A stretch of 56,439 bases of DNA from NCBI GenBank assembly GCA_964449675.1, contig CAYVAR010000005.1:1-56439 (forward strand). The letters run 5' to 3'. This stretch comes from CAYVAR01 sp964449675. GTDB lineage: Bacteria; Patescibacteriota; Microgenomatia; UBA10105; UBA927. Below the pieces are notes generated by a model. The model worked only from the letters and a program-made list of their open reading frames with translations, was not told where the DNA came from and made no database searches. The stretch's first letter is position 1, and the number at the start of each line of letters is the position of its first letter. The position numbers were made by a program, and so were the translations under genes. Below are positions 48,261-56,003 of the stretch, in pieces.

Positions 48261-48293
48261 GTCCTTACCGAAGATCATGTTGGTTTAAGTAAA

Positions 48294-48866
48294 TTATTTT
48301 TCTTCTTCCCCTATCTTACTTGCTTCGGGAGTTTTTTGTCCGACGTACTTTGCAGATTTCTTTTTGTAATACGGTACATTTGCAGGGCTACTGAGCTCTT
48401 CAAATGATATCGAACATATCCGCATCCCTGGATAAAGCATCACCGGGATTCTGCCCATATTGGCTAGCTCAAGAGTGATGTTGCCGCGAAAACCGCACTC
48501 GATATTTGCGGCGGTTGAGTGAATAACCACGCCTAAGCGTCCGATAGATGAACGTCCCTCGAGCCGACCGGTAAGATCGTCGGGCATCTCAATATGTTCT
48601 TTTGTAACGGCTAAAATAAATTCTCCAGGATGAAGCGTAAACGCCTCTCCATCCTTGACACGAATTTCTGTCGTGATGCCTTCAAGGGTTTTGGGATTTT
48701 GCGGGTCTAGATACGGGGTTTTACTGTGGTTAAACACACGGTACACATTGCCAAGTTGCAAATCGATCATGCAACTGCCAAGCTGAGTAGGCAGATCAGG
48801 CATCGGCGTGAGTTTTATCCGTCCGCTTTTGAGTGCTTTTTTAATATCACGATCAGATAATATCAT
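48294..48866 (-). CDS. dcd: dCTP deaminase
   Basis: The 190-residue protein has LSDRDIKKALKSGRI, QLGSCMIDLQLGNVYRVF, the active-site EGRSSIGRLGVVIHSTAANIECGFRGNITLELAN, and a C-terminal GQKTPEASK-type tail. It deaminates dCTP to dUTP (or dUMP in the bifunctional form), feeding ThyA. The start overlaps the stop of the upstream membrane protein by four bases (ATGA). Confidence 0.94.
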   Translation of the reverse strand: MILSDRDIKKALKSGRIKLTPMPDLPTQLGSCMIDLQLGNVYRVFNHSKTPYLDPQNPKTLEGITTEIRVKDGEAFTLHPGEFILAVTKEHIEMPDDLTGRLEGRSSIGRLGVVIHSTAANIECGFRGNITLELANMGRIPVMLYPGMRICSISFEELSSPANVPYYKKKSAKYVGQKTPEASKIGEEEK

Positions 48867-50443
48867 TGTTCGTTTATTTGAATAAGCTCAACCGGTTGCG
48901 CTGGAAGTAAATTATGACTCTCGATAAACGATCGCATCTGTTCATCATTCAAATCCTTAATAGAAAGATATTCCATATACTCTGCAATATGAAATGCCCA
49001 GTACGGAAACCGTTTCTGACCATATTTATTTTTTAAATAGGAAATGACGTCCAAATGCTGCCAGAGTGCCCACCCTTTTTCTCCAAGATCTGCTGGCGTG
49101 ACCCCTTTGACTTGTGAGTTAGCAAGATCGTTATACAAAGCAAGCGTCAATCGCCGTCTACTACCACTATCACGACTATGCTCTGATATGTATCGCTCGT
49201 CAATCTGGTTATTGACTGTTGGAGGGAGTACATTGGCAATCAACATATCAAAGTTTATGACATGTATGGTTATCAAAAGACAAACACTCATAACAACAGT
49301 CGGAAAAAGTATCCTCGCATATTTCAAATCTCGCAGGTATGCCTTTGCATACAAGATAAATACGCCAATAAGCCATATCGTGAGCGCATAGCCCCAGAGG
49401 CGTTTTTCAGTAAACCCATGAAGCAGGGTATAGTCAACGTCGCTTTTGACTGCCATCACGATAAGAAATAGTACTTGAAAAATAAGCACCCACGTCAGCA
49501 TGCGTGAACGAGTATTTTTTTGCCGATCCGCATAGAGAAGAAAAAGGATAATTGTTGCCACAATAATAAGCTGTCCGAACACTTCCCGTGCATACTGTGA
49601 TTGCGTAAGTCCCATGGCGATAAGTGTTGCTGGCGAGGAAAAATAAAGCGCTGCCTGCGTCACAAAAAAGACGATAAGAATGCAAGCGGCCGCGGCTTTT
49701 GCTAAAACAAGAGAAAATGGAAGGACTCCTTGGTGTTCATCGGAATTCTCTTTTTCATCATTATTCACCGATCCAAGAAGAAAAACTCTCGGCAGCATCG
49801 CAGCAAAAATGATAAATAGGACGACTCTAAAGCTGTTTACTGCAATAAACTCATTGTCTATTTTCGGAAGATACCTTAGGATATTGATTGTTTTAAGTAG
49901 CCAATCTATAAATCGAGCAAACAATGGATTTGCAGACACGAGAAAAGGAGTAATTACTATAACTACCGCGGCAGCAGCAAAAACTGATATAAGCCATGTA
50001 TATGACTTTTCATGATCTTTTGTCGTATGTTCTTTTTGTATGGGAAAAACTGTATGTCCTGGTGAAAACGGTACTGCAAGTACACGCACAAACGCCATAA
50101 CCGGCGCTAGGATCGTACCGACCAATGACAAAACCGTGCTGTCTTGGCTCATCCATAGCCCTCCCACGTAGATAATGGTCCAGATATTTATAAACGAAAG
50201 GAGAATATTTGCCCGATAGATAAGGAAAAAACTTAAAACTGATGTTGAAAAGAAATAAAAATAATCCAATCGCGACCGTTTCTCTTTACCCAAAAGTACA
50301 AGCATTGATAACGACCAAAAAATACAAGCGATTGCAAAAATAGGAAAAAATTCAAAATGAACCAGAAACCAGGAGAGAAAAGCGCTAAGAAGTGTCGTCA
50401 CAAGTAATGCTTGAGTCGTCATCGTTGACTTTTGATTTTTCAT
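48863..50443 (-). CDS. DUF4173-like polytopic membrane protein
   Basis: The 526-residue protein has about twelve hydrophobic segments and a C-terminal soluble part (AFHIAEYMEYLSIKDLNDEQMRSFIESH). Segments such as TEKRLWGYALTIWLIGVFILYAKAYLRD and FDMLIANVLPPTVNNQIDERYISEHS match the DUF4173/DUF4153 pattern, in which a repeated N-x-D-x-x-I-A-x-x-N motif occurs. Function is unknown. It is translationally coupled to the protease above and dcd below through ATGA overlaps. Confidence 0.7.
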   Translation of the reverse strand: MKNQKSTMTTQALLVTTLLSAFLSWFLVHFEFFPIFAIACIFWSLSMLVLLGKEKRSRLDYFYFFSTSVLSFFLIYRANILLSFINIWTIIYVGGLWMSQDSTVLSLVGTILAPVMAFVRVLAVPFSPGHTVFPIQKEHTTKDHEKSYTWLISVFAAAAVVIVITPFLVSANPLFARFIDWLLKTINILRYLPKIDNEFIAVNSFRVVLFIIFAAMLPRVFLLGSVNNDEKENSDEHQGVLPFSLVLAKAAAACILIVFFVTQAALYFSSPATLIAMGLTQSQYAREVFGQLIIVATIILFLLYADRQKNTRSRMLTWVLIFQVLFLIVMAVKSDVDYTLLHGFTEKRLWGYALTIWLIGVFILYAKAYLRDLKYARILFPTVVMSVCLLITIHVINFDMLIANVLPPTVNNQIDERYISEHSRDSGSRRRLTLALYNDLANSQVKGVTPADLGEKGWALWQHLDVISYLKNKYGQKRFPYWAFHIAEYMEYLSIKDLNDEQMRSFIESHNLLPAQPVELIQINEQ

Positions 50444-52515
50444 GATTGTCCGAGCTGTTTATGTATTTTACTCGTTTTCTTCCATAATAGAAATGTCGAT
50501 AGCCACGCAACGATCCCAAGGCCTACAACAGCAAGTGCGCCATATTGAAAGAGTTTCTTTCCATCAATCGCATATGTTTTATCTTGCCCCAGAGATATCG
50601 CCTTTTCAGATTGTGTTATATATTCGCTTACCGTCGGATGATCCGGATAAAGCTTTTTTACTTGGGTAAATGCTTTTATCGCATTGATATACTGCTGCCT
50701 CCAGAAATACCCAAGCCCCATTGTCCATAGCGTATATACCGGATTTTGAGGAGCACGTTCAATGAAGTGATCGCGCATGAGGCTCATCACATCTTCGCTA
50801 CCCCTTAAAAAATTATAATTTCCGCTCTGACTTTCAAACGCATAGGTAGCAAGTCCCACAACATGACCATGCTCGTCAAGTGCAGGTCCTCCGCTATTTC
50901 CGAGGTCAATGGACGCATCAGTCTGGATCAGTCGACGTCCGCCTTCATCACGCTTTATAGATGAAACGATTCCACGAGTCACCGTTTGTTGTGCAGATGA
51001 GGTTTGGTAATCGATAAGACTTGCCGTATTTGCGTCGGTTCCTTCAACGAGCGCCGGAAACCCAATCACCACAAGCGGTGATCCCACTTGTAGATTATCT
51101 GTTTGTGCAAATGGCAAAGCAGGAAGAATTTTTGTCCCTACATTTTCCAGTCGTAATACCGCTATATCTGATCCACTCGGAATCTTCTTTCGCAAGATGA
51201 CATCAACTGCATACCTATTGGGCGCGTCAAAAGCAAGAAGTGCTGCTTTATACATATCCTGGTCCATAACGACCGTACCGGAGACGTCGCCAGCCGTAAG
51301 CTTTTTTTTGTCATAGGAAATTGGTACGAGTCCGAGACTTACGATGTAACTTTCAGAAGCAGTAGAAAGTGTTAAAACTTTTGCGTCAACAAGATTGTAA
51401 AAGGAAGTAATGACTGCACTTGCTGCGGTTGGGTTCTCTTTTACTAATTGTAAACTTTTTTGCGTTTCCTCGATAGACACCGTACTGCTTGTTTGTTTAT
51501 ATAAAAGTTCCCGTACAAGGTCAGTCGTAAATCCGCTTAAGCCTTCCGTAAACAAATTTTGCACTATCATTTCTTCCGGGTATGATTTCACCACATGACC
51601 ATTGGTCGCTATAAGCCCGTCAGAGCTTATAATTACTCCGCTTCCTTTGGAGACAAAACAGAACCGATACCCAGTTTGGAGAAAGTGAAGTTGGCGTATG
51701 TCTTTGGGCAACACATTGTAGCAATGGACATGGACGATTGCGGCAACAGAGGGTTTGGATAATTCAACAAGCTGGGTGGCTTCATACGTTGAAAGAACCT
51801 CTTTATTTGCGTCTTTCGATACTCCAAGTACTTTACGAGCTCTGTTTTCTAAGGTAAATGTATCAAGAAGTTGATCAATCACTTGTTTTGCAGAAGTGAC
51901 CGTATCATATTTTGCTTCGATACGATATGAATACTGTTTACCCACGATACTATACTCATCAAATGGTATATCGTAACCGAAATGACGTTCTTTTCGAATT
52001 ATTTTGGTTGCATTGATCCCTCCAAGCGTGGTGTCTGACGAACTGACGAACGAGCCATCGCTTCTGTAGTTTGATTCAAGCTGCCTTCGTATGATATCAC
52101 GTAATGTGTCTTCTGATTGATCTGGTTTATTGGTATCTTGATTTATTTCGATTGGCATTACGTCAATCGTAACCTTCCCTCTGCCAAATTCTTCCGAAAG
52201 AGTAAAAAGATTGCGCTGGGCGACACCAAGGGGAGGAGTCTGAAGCGACTGCTGCCATAGACTGGAATCGTACAAAAGAGTATAGCCATAGGCAGCTATT
52301 TGATAGAGATGTTTGCGACTTGTGTCAGCGACTCGTAGAGCATCGATTGCGTTAGATAGTTGTGACAAGCCTACCAAAGGAGGCCCAAGAGAAACCGGTG
52401 GTTTTGTTGAGGAAGCGTTACTTACAATTGTCTGTGATAACCCGGTTTGATAGACAACAATTATCGTAGCTATGCAAAGGAGCACGACAAAAATGATCGT
52501 TGGTTTTTTGCTCAT
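50440..52515 (-). CDS. Membrane-anchored HtrA-like serine protease
   Basis: The 691-residue protein has an N-terminal membrane anchor (TIIFVVLLCIATIIVVYQTG) and a trypsin-like S1C domain with the triad His in IATNGHVVKS, Asp in SGSDIAVLRLE and Ser in DLGNSGGPALDEHG. A C-terminal membrane segment (LFQYGALAVVGLGIVAWLSTFLLWK) follows. A large insertion lies between the His and Asp motifs, and the usual PDZ domains are absent. A TPR-like region precedes the last segment (WTMGLGYFWRQQYINAIKAFTQVKKLYP). It is probably exported and acts in envelope protein quality control. Confidence 0.85.
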   Translation of the reverse strand: MSKKPTIIFVVLLCIATIIVVYQTGLSQTIVSNASSTKPPVSLGPPLVGLSQLSNAIDALRVADTSRKHLYQIAAYGYTLLYDSSLWQQSLQTPPLGVAQRNLFTLSEEFGRGKVTIDVMPIEINQDTNKPDQSEDTLRDIIRRQLESNYRSDGSFVSSSDTTLGGINATKIIRKERHFGYDIPFDEYSIVGKQYSYRIEAKYDTVTSAKQVIDQLLDTFTLENRARKVLGVSKDANKEVLSTYEATQLVELSKPSVAAIVHVHCYNVLPKDIRQLHFLQTGYRFCFVSKGSGVIISSDGLIATNGHVVKSYPEEMIVQNLFTEGLSGFTTDLVRELLYKQTSSTVSIEETQKSLQLVKENPTAASAVITSFYNLVDAKVLTLSTASESYIVSLGLVPISYDKKKLTAGDVSGTVVMDQDMYKAALLAFDAPNRYAVDVILRKKIPSGSDIAVLRLENVGTKILPALPFAQTDNLQVGSPLVVIGFPALVEGTDANTASLIDYQTSSAQQTVTRGIVSSIKRDEGGRRLIQTDASIDLGNSGGPALDEHGHVVGLATYAFESQSGNYNFLRGSEDVMSLMRDHFIERAPQNPVYTLWTMGLGYFWRQQYINAIKAFTQVKKLYPDHPTVSEYITQSEKAISLGQDKTYAIDGKKLFQYGALAVVGLGIVAWLSTFLLWKKTSKIHKQLGQS

Positions 52516-52697
52516 TGTCTTGCTTATTTTTATCGTATCACAAACTATTGATTTTTTTTCGTTTCAAAAAGCTCTTCGTCGTATTCGGAGATAATAATTT
52601 CGGAGAAATAAATTTGTTTATGGAGTACTTATCAACTCCAACTGACGTAAAAGTTAACGTGTCTGCAGTGCAAAATCAACTTTCGAAATCAAAAAAT

Positions 52698-52967
52698 TTA
52701 CGTTGGCGGCATAAATTCTACATCACGAGCTTCTAGCGGTTGACCATCTGGACCTACATGATTTTCCAAAACGATGGCACGATATATAGTCCTTTCCTTG
52801 CCTCCTACTTCTAGCTTACCGTTTCCACGCAAAGCAGCTCCTAATGCATCAAAAGCTTCTGTATCCTTATGAATATGTAACCTACCGTCTGTTTCATTAC
52901 CCGGTGGTGGCATACGATCACCTCCTATTACTCTGCTTCTATCATAAGAGCCCAATTTATTGCCCAT
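52698..52967 (-). CDS. Hypothetical small protein
   Basis: The 89-residue product begins MGNKLGSYDRSRVIGGDRMPPPG (a start at that second Met, followed by PPPGNETDGRLHIHKD, is also possible). It looks like a single small alpha/beta fold. No family is recognised. It is divergent from msrB. The region 52516-52697 contains no supported gene. Confidence 0.5.
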   Translation of the reverse strand: MGNKLGSYDRSRVIGGDRMPPPGNETDGRLHIHKDTEAFDALGAALRGNGKLEVGGKERTIYRAIVLENHVGPDGQPLEARDVEFMPPT

Positions 52968-53000
52968 ACCATATCATCTCTTTAGAAAAAACACAAGATT

Positions 53001-53029
53001 TTGCCGACAAATGGCAATTCGAGTACAAT
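53001..53029 (+). promoter_or_regulatory. Promoter of msrB
   Basis: TTGCCG at 53001-53006 and TACAAT at 53024-53029 with a 17-base spacer, about 40 bases before the start codon. Confidence 0.65.
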
Positions 53030-53069
53030 ACTATATATAACTCCTTCTCAAAAAATATCAACTGATGAG

Positions 53070-53462
53070 ATGAAACAAAAGCTCACTGCCGAGCAGTACA
53101 ATATTTGCTTTCTGAAAGGCACCGAGCCGCCGTTTAGCGGAAAGTATACGAATAGTCACGAGTCAGGTATGTATCACTGTGTCGCGTGTGGCAATGAGCT
53201 TTTTTCAAGTAACACCAAGTTTGACTCTGGTACTGGTTGGCCGAGTTTTTGGGACAGTGCAGGCAAAACAAATGTGAAAACCCAAGAAGATAATTCATTG
53301 GGAATGCACCGAACGGAAGTCATGTGTAGCAATTGTGGTGCTCACTTGGGTCATGTATTTAACGATGGACCAAAAGATCCTTCGACTTGGCTCAGGACAG
53401 GCAAAACCGGCCTACGGTACTGCATTAACTCTCTTGCCCTTAACTTCCAACCTGGAAAGTAA
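53070..53462 (+). CDS. msrB: Methionine-R-sulfoxide reductase B with a repeat insertion
   Basis: From the ATG at 53070 (MKQKLTAEQYNICFLKGTEPPFSGKY) the product has 130 residues. Zinc cysteines are in CVACGN and CSNCGA, the GTGWPSFWD motif is present, HRTEV follows, and the catalytic cysteine is in RYCINSLALNF. It reduces methionine-R-sulfoxide in proteins. Relatives read DGPxPTGxRYC; here DPSTWLRTGK is inserted, encoded by a 26-base repeat (53376-53401). The frame is open upstream to 53001, but that covers the promoter. Confidence 0.95.
   Translation: MKQKLTAEQYNICFLKGTEPPFSGKYTNSHESGMYHCVACGNELFSSNTKFDSGTGWPSFWDSAGKTNVKTQEDNSLGMHRTEVMCSNCGAHLGHVFNDGPKDPSTWLRTGKTGLRYCINSLALNFQPGK
53376..53401 (+). 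repeat. DPSTWLRTG-encoding short repeat in msrB
   Basis: GATCCTTCG-ACTTGG-CTCAGGACAGG. The outer 20 bases equal those of the aminotransferase insert (19861-19885); only the centre differs. Confidence 0.8.
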
Positions 53463-53494
53463 AGCGCCAATCTCTTGTGGTACAATAGCTCTTC

Positions 53495-54790
53495 ATGAAT
53501 AAAAAAGTCATAGAAGGTCCATTTACGGTTATGCTTGCAGCAAGCCTGTGGGCTGTTGATGCACTCATTCGCACTCCACTTACCAAAACAATTCCTTCCG
53601 CATCAATAGTATTTTATGAACACGCCATCGGTCTTTTTGTATTCAGCCCGCTTTTTATAAAATCAATGACAATACTTCGCACTCTTTCGACAAAAACTTG
53701 GATGCATGTCGCATTGCTTGCCCTTGTCAGTAGTGTCGGAGGAACCATACTTTTTACCCAAGCTCTGTCAGTAAGCTTTGCAACCGGCGACTTTATCACT
53801 CCCTTACTCCTGCAAAAACTCCAGCCATTTTTGGTCATAGTACTTGCCCGAATTATCCTTAAAGAAAAACTCCATATTCAGTTTTTTATCTGGGCGCCGA
53901 TTGCGCTTATCGGAAGCCACCTCATGAGTTTCGGAAATTTACTTCCTCATGTATCGCTTGCAAACAAAGAACTGGTCGTTCTCCTGTCCTTAGGCGCAGC
54001 AGCCTGTTGGGGATCAGGAACGATCATAAGTAAACTGCTTCTTTCAAAATATAGCCCTCGCGACGCTACCTTCCTAAGGTTTCTCGCAGCTATTCCTTTA
54101 AGTTTTGTCATTGCTATAACTCTTGGTCAATATGCTCCACCGAGCGTTTTATCGACGACTGATCTCATTCGTTTTGTGGCAATAAGCCTGACGACCGGCG
54201 CTGCGGCGCTCCTTCTTTACTATCAAGGGCTATCGCACACCCGCGCTCATATCGCAACGATTGCAGAGCTTAGCTTTCCGCTTGTGAGTGTCATCATCGG
54301 CATCACTGCGCTAAATCCTTACGGCGCGCCGCAATCTCTTTCTGCCTATCAAATCGCTGGCATCATTCTCCTTATCGCTTCCGTCCTTCGCATAAGTTTT
54401 TTACAACAATCATCAAGCCCACCGGTACGAGTCGTCGGAGAAGTAATGCGAGGAACCGCCGATGGGAAAAAACTTGGGTTTCCCACAGCAAATATAAAAC
54501 TTTCAAAATCCTTAGACCTGGTCCACGGCGTCTATGCGTGCGAAGTAACAATCGATGGAAAAACCTATCAAGGTGTCCTCCACTATGGTCCCCGGCTGGT
54601 TTTTGGAGAATCCGAGCCACAGTTTGAAGTGAATATTTTTTCCTTCAATAAAAAAATCTACGGGAAAAAAGTTGAGGTTACCGTAAAAGATTTTATCCGC
54701 CCGACCCGACAATTTTCTTCAAAACAGGCGCTCATAAGAGAAATGCGCAAAGACGCAGTAGTCGCGAAAAAGATTCTTCAGGCTATATAA
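53495..54790 (+). CDS. EamA-family transporter fused to a riboflavin kinase domain
   Basis: A single frame of 431 residues. Residues 1-305 have ten membrane segments in two EamA halves (VIEGPFTVMLAASLWAVDALI; LLSLGAAACWGSGTIISKLLL). Residues 308-431 are a flavokinase domain: VVGEVMRGTADGKKLGFPTANIKL (ATP/Mg motif with PTAN at 327-330), GVYACEVTIDGKTYQGVLHYGPR, FEVNIFSFNKKIYGKKVEVTV with the catalytic Glu, and FIRPTRQFSSKQALIREM. Riboflavin kinase makes FMN; the FAD synthetase domain is absent. The transporter probably imports riboflavin. A TACAAT box sits nine bases before the ATG. Confidence 0.85.
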   Translation: MNKKVIEGPFTVMLAASLWAVDALIRTPLTKTIPSASIVFYEHAIGLFVFSPLFIKSMTILRTLSTKTWMHVALLALVSSVGGTILFTQALSVSFATGDFITPLLLQKLQPFLVIVLARIILKEKLHIQFFIWAPIALIGSHLMSFGNLLPHVSLANKELVVLLSLGAAACWGSGTIISKLLLSKYSPRDATFLRFLAAIPLSFVIAITLGQYAPPSVLSTTDLIRFVAISLTTGAAALLLYYQGLSHTRAHIATIAELSFPLVSVIIGITALNPYGAPQSLSAYQIAGIILLIASVLRISFLQQSSSPPVRVVGEVMRGTADGKKLGFPTANIKLSKSLDLVHGVYACEVTIDGKTYQGVLHYGPRLVFGESEPQFEVNIFSFNKKIYGKKVEVTVKDFIRPTRQFSSKQALIREMRKDAVVAKKILQAI

Positions 54791-54791
54791 A

Positions 54792-55194
54792 TTACGTCTC
54801 TACTTCTTTCCCTAGCTCAAGTACCGTTACTGTTTTATTGACCACATGAGATATGAGGCTTTGGGGATCCGTAAATCTTCCCAACTTTTTCCACGAAAAG
54901 TTTCGATTATCAAAAAATGTCGCTTGCGAAGGGGTGAGTAAAAACACCGTCTAATGGATCGATAAGCTGATTGAGTATATGGAGCGCATCACGAAGAAGC
55001 GGATCCGTATCGCGCTTTATAGCAGCTTGGGCAAACACGACGAAACTACGAAGAGAAATGGGATGTAGGATTTTTTGTTCGAGCAGTTGAGGGAGAAAAT
55101 GGAGAAATGGTTGTGCAACTGGATCTACATCAGTGACAAGATCAATAAGTGCACCGAGCTCCTTTGATCGTATTGTTGCTTGAGTTTGGTCCAT
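54792..55194 (-). pseudogene. Hypothetical protein gene split by a frameshift
   Basis: From the ATG at 55194 (MDQTQATIRSKELGALIDLV) the frame reads 94 residues to a TGA at 54910. A second frame takes over around the T run at 54940-54944, encoding a plausible continuation (LLTPSQATFFDNRNFSWKKLGRF to LELGKEVET, stop 54792). Removing one T joins them into about 133 residues. The first frame's upstream partner has a TAG in the other frame, so the switch point is well bounded. It may be an assembly error or real decay. No family is recognised. Confidence 0.55.
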
Positions 55195-55252
55195 GTTGTG
55201 GGTGATCCAGGGATCGAACCTGGGACCTCGTTTACCGCGCCTGCCCGCTAGT

Positions 55253-55323
55253 GGGCTGCCTAGGAATTGAACCTAGTACCTCTTTCTTATCAGGAAAGCG
55301 TTCTACCAATGAACTAGCAGCCC
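55253..55323 (-). tRNA. tRNA-Ile(GAT)
   Basis: Complete cloverleaf of 71 bases: acceptor GGGCTGC/GCAGCCC, D-arm with GTTCATTGGTAGAAC, anticodon arm CTTTC-CTGATAA-GAAAG (anticodon GAT), T-arm CTAGG-TTCAATT-CCTAG, discriminator A. No CCA is encoded. It lies between the halves of the Val-like tRNA. Confidence 0.93.
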
Positions 55324-55436
55324 TCTGATCGCGGTTCGGCCGTGCGTCGCCAAAGGCTATGCCGGTGGCATGAGGGTACGGTCAGGCCTCTGCCTGCCCA
55401 AAGCAGGCTACGGTCTGCGAAGGCAGGAACGCGCTC

Positions 55437-55472
55437 CCCGCCTGCAACGCTTTGCGTAGCATTTCGGGCAGG
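55437..55472 (-). repeat. 36-base palindromic insert in the D-loop of the Val-like tRNA
   Basis: CCTGCCCG at one end and CAGGCGG at the other on the minus strand, enclosing CTACGCAAAGCG. Further CCTGCC/GGCAGG repeats follow at 55385-55427, around the anticodon-loop break. Confidence 0.65.
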
Positions 55473-55495
55473 TACCACTGAGCCAATCACCCTGG

Positions 55496-55696
55496 TCATG
55501 TCGCTTGTGCTGTCTGATCTCGTCGATACAATACTCGTTCAAGACCGATTGCCGCGGCAGTAGTTGCAAAACCGCCAACAGCAAGCTCTGCACAGTGTCG
55601 AAGCATCCCGAGCAGACCAGCTATCACTCCCCCAACTTGTGTCCACCACAATGCTTTTTCTCCGATACTTCGTTCTTGTATTGCTGCCATATTCAT
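55496..55696 (-). CDS. Possible small membrane protein between tRNAs
   Basis: A 66-residue frame (MNMAAIQERSIGEKALWWTQ) with one or two hydrophobic helices (VGGVIAGLLGMLRHCAELAVGGFATTAAAIGL) and a basic end (LERVLYRRDQTAQAT). Its stop is four bases before the 5' end of the Val-like tRNA, and it starts 25 bases after the split tRNA-Cys. It may be real, because it fills the gap neatly, but coding evidence is limited to the amphipathic composition. Confidence 0.4.
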   Translation of the reverse strand: MNMAAIQERSIGEKALWWTQVGGVIAGLLGMLRHCAELAVGGFATTAAAIGLERVLYRRDQTAQAT

Positions 55697-55759
55697 CTTT
55701 TTTTAAACTATTTCTATCGAGGCTCGGAGCGGAATCGAACCGCTGCATAGCTGTTTTGC

Positions 55760-55872
55760 CCCGTACTGCTTAATGAATTGAGGTGCGGGCGGGAATTGAA
55801 CCCGCGCATGGGAGTTTTGCAGACTCCTGCGTTACCACTTCGCCACCGCACCAATGAGTTTAGCAGTACGGG
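55760..55872. repeat. 11-bp inverted repeat bracketing the inner tRNA-Cys
   Basis: CCCGTACTGCT (55760-55770) and AGCAGTACGGG (55862-55872) flank the inner tRNA by 11 and 9 bases. A further hairpin, ATGCCGAATT-GATAT-AATTCGGCAT, lies at about 55886-55910 inside the interruption. Confidence 0.85.
55782..55852 (-). tRNA. tRNA-Cys(GCA), inner copy
   Basis: Complete 71-base cloverleaf: acceptor GGTGCGG/CCGCACC, D-arm GCGAAGTGGTAACGC, anticodon arm GGAGT-CTGCAAA-ACTCC (GCA), T-arm GCGGG-TTCAATT-CCCGC, discriminator T. No CCA is encoded. It is a divergent paralog of the outer tRNA-Cys that surrounds it. Confidence 0.93.
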
Positions 55873-56003
55873 ATCCCGATCATCTATGCCGAATTATATC
55901 AATTCGGCATGATGTCTGGGGCAGACAGCCGCGTTACCTCTTCGCCACCGAGCCTTTATTAATTATCTAGTTTCGTCTAGCAAAACCAGATCCTGCTTTG
56001 CAG

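Larger units (their letters stand above)
55200..55492 (-). tRNA. Disrupted tRNA with tRNA-Val-like body, enclosing tRNA-Ile
   Basis: The 5' half (from 55492) reads GGGTGAT, TG, GCTC, AGTGGTA, and after a 36-base palindromic insert (55437-55472) GAGC, G, CGTTC, CTGCC. The 3' half (55233 to 55200) reads AAACG, AGGTC, CCAGG-TTCGATC-CCTGG, ATCACCC. The acceptor arms pair 7 of 7. The body resembles tRNA-Val (GGGTGATT...ATCACCCA). Between the halves lie palindromic repeats and the whole tRNA-Ile gene. The anticodon cannot be read, and one anticodon-stem pair mismatches, so it may be a pseudogene. Confidence 0.55.
55721..55954 (-). tRNA. Split tRNA-Cys(GCA), anticodon-loop interruption containing another tRNA-Cys
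   Basis: The 5' exon is 55954-55921 (acceptor GGCTCGG, D-arm GCGAAGAGGTAACGC, stem GCTGT, loop CTGC); the 3' exon is 55757-55721 (AAA, stem ACAGC, TATGC, T-arm AGCGG-TTCGATT-CCGCT, acceptor CCGAGCC). Joined, they give a perfect 71-base cloverleaf with loop CTGCAAA and discriminator T, the tRNA-Cys identity. The 163-base interruption (55758-55920) encloses the intact tRNA-Cys at 55782-55852. GCCCC and GGGGC at the junctions can pair, bringing the exons together. Whether it is spliced is unknown. Confidence 0.75.

Noticed and set aside
55758..55920. A standard group I intron in tRNA-Cys
   Set aside because: The interruption is too short once the inner tRNA is removed (92 bases) to hold a group I core, and the 5' exon does not end in the usual U.
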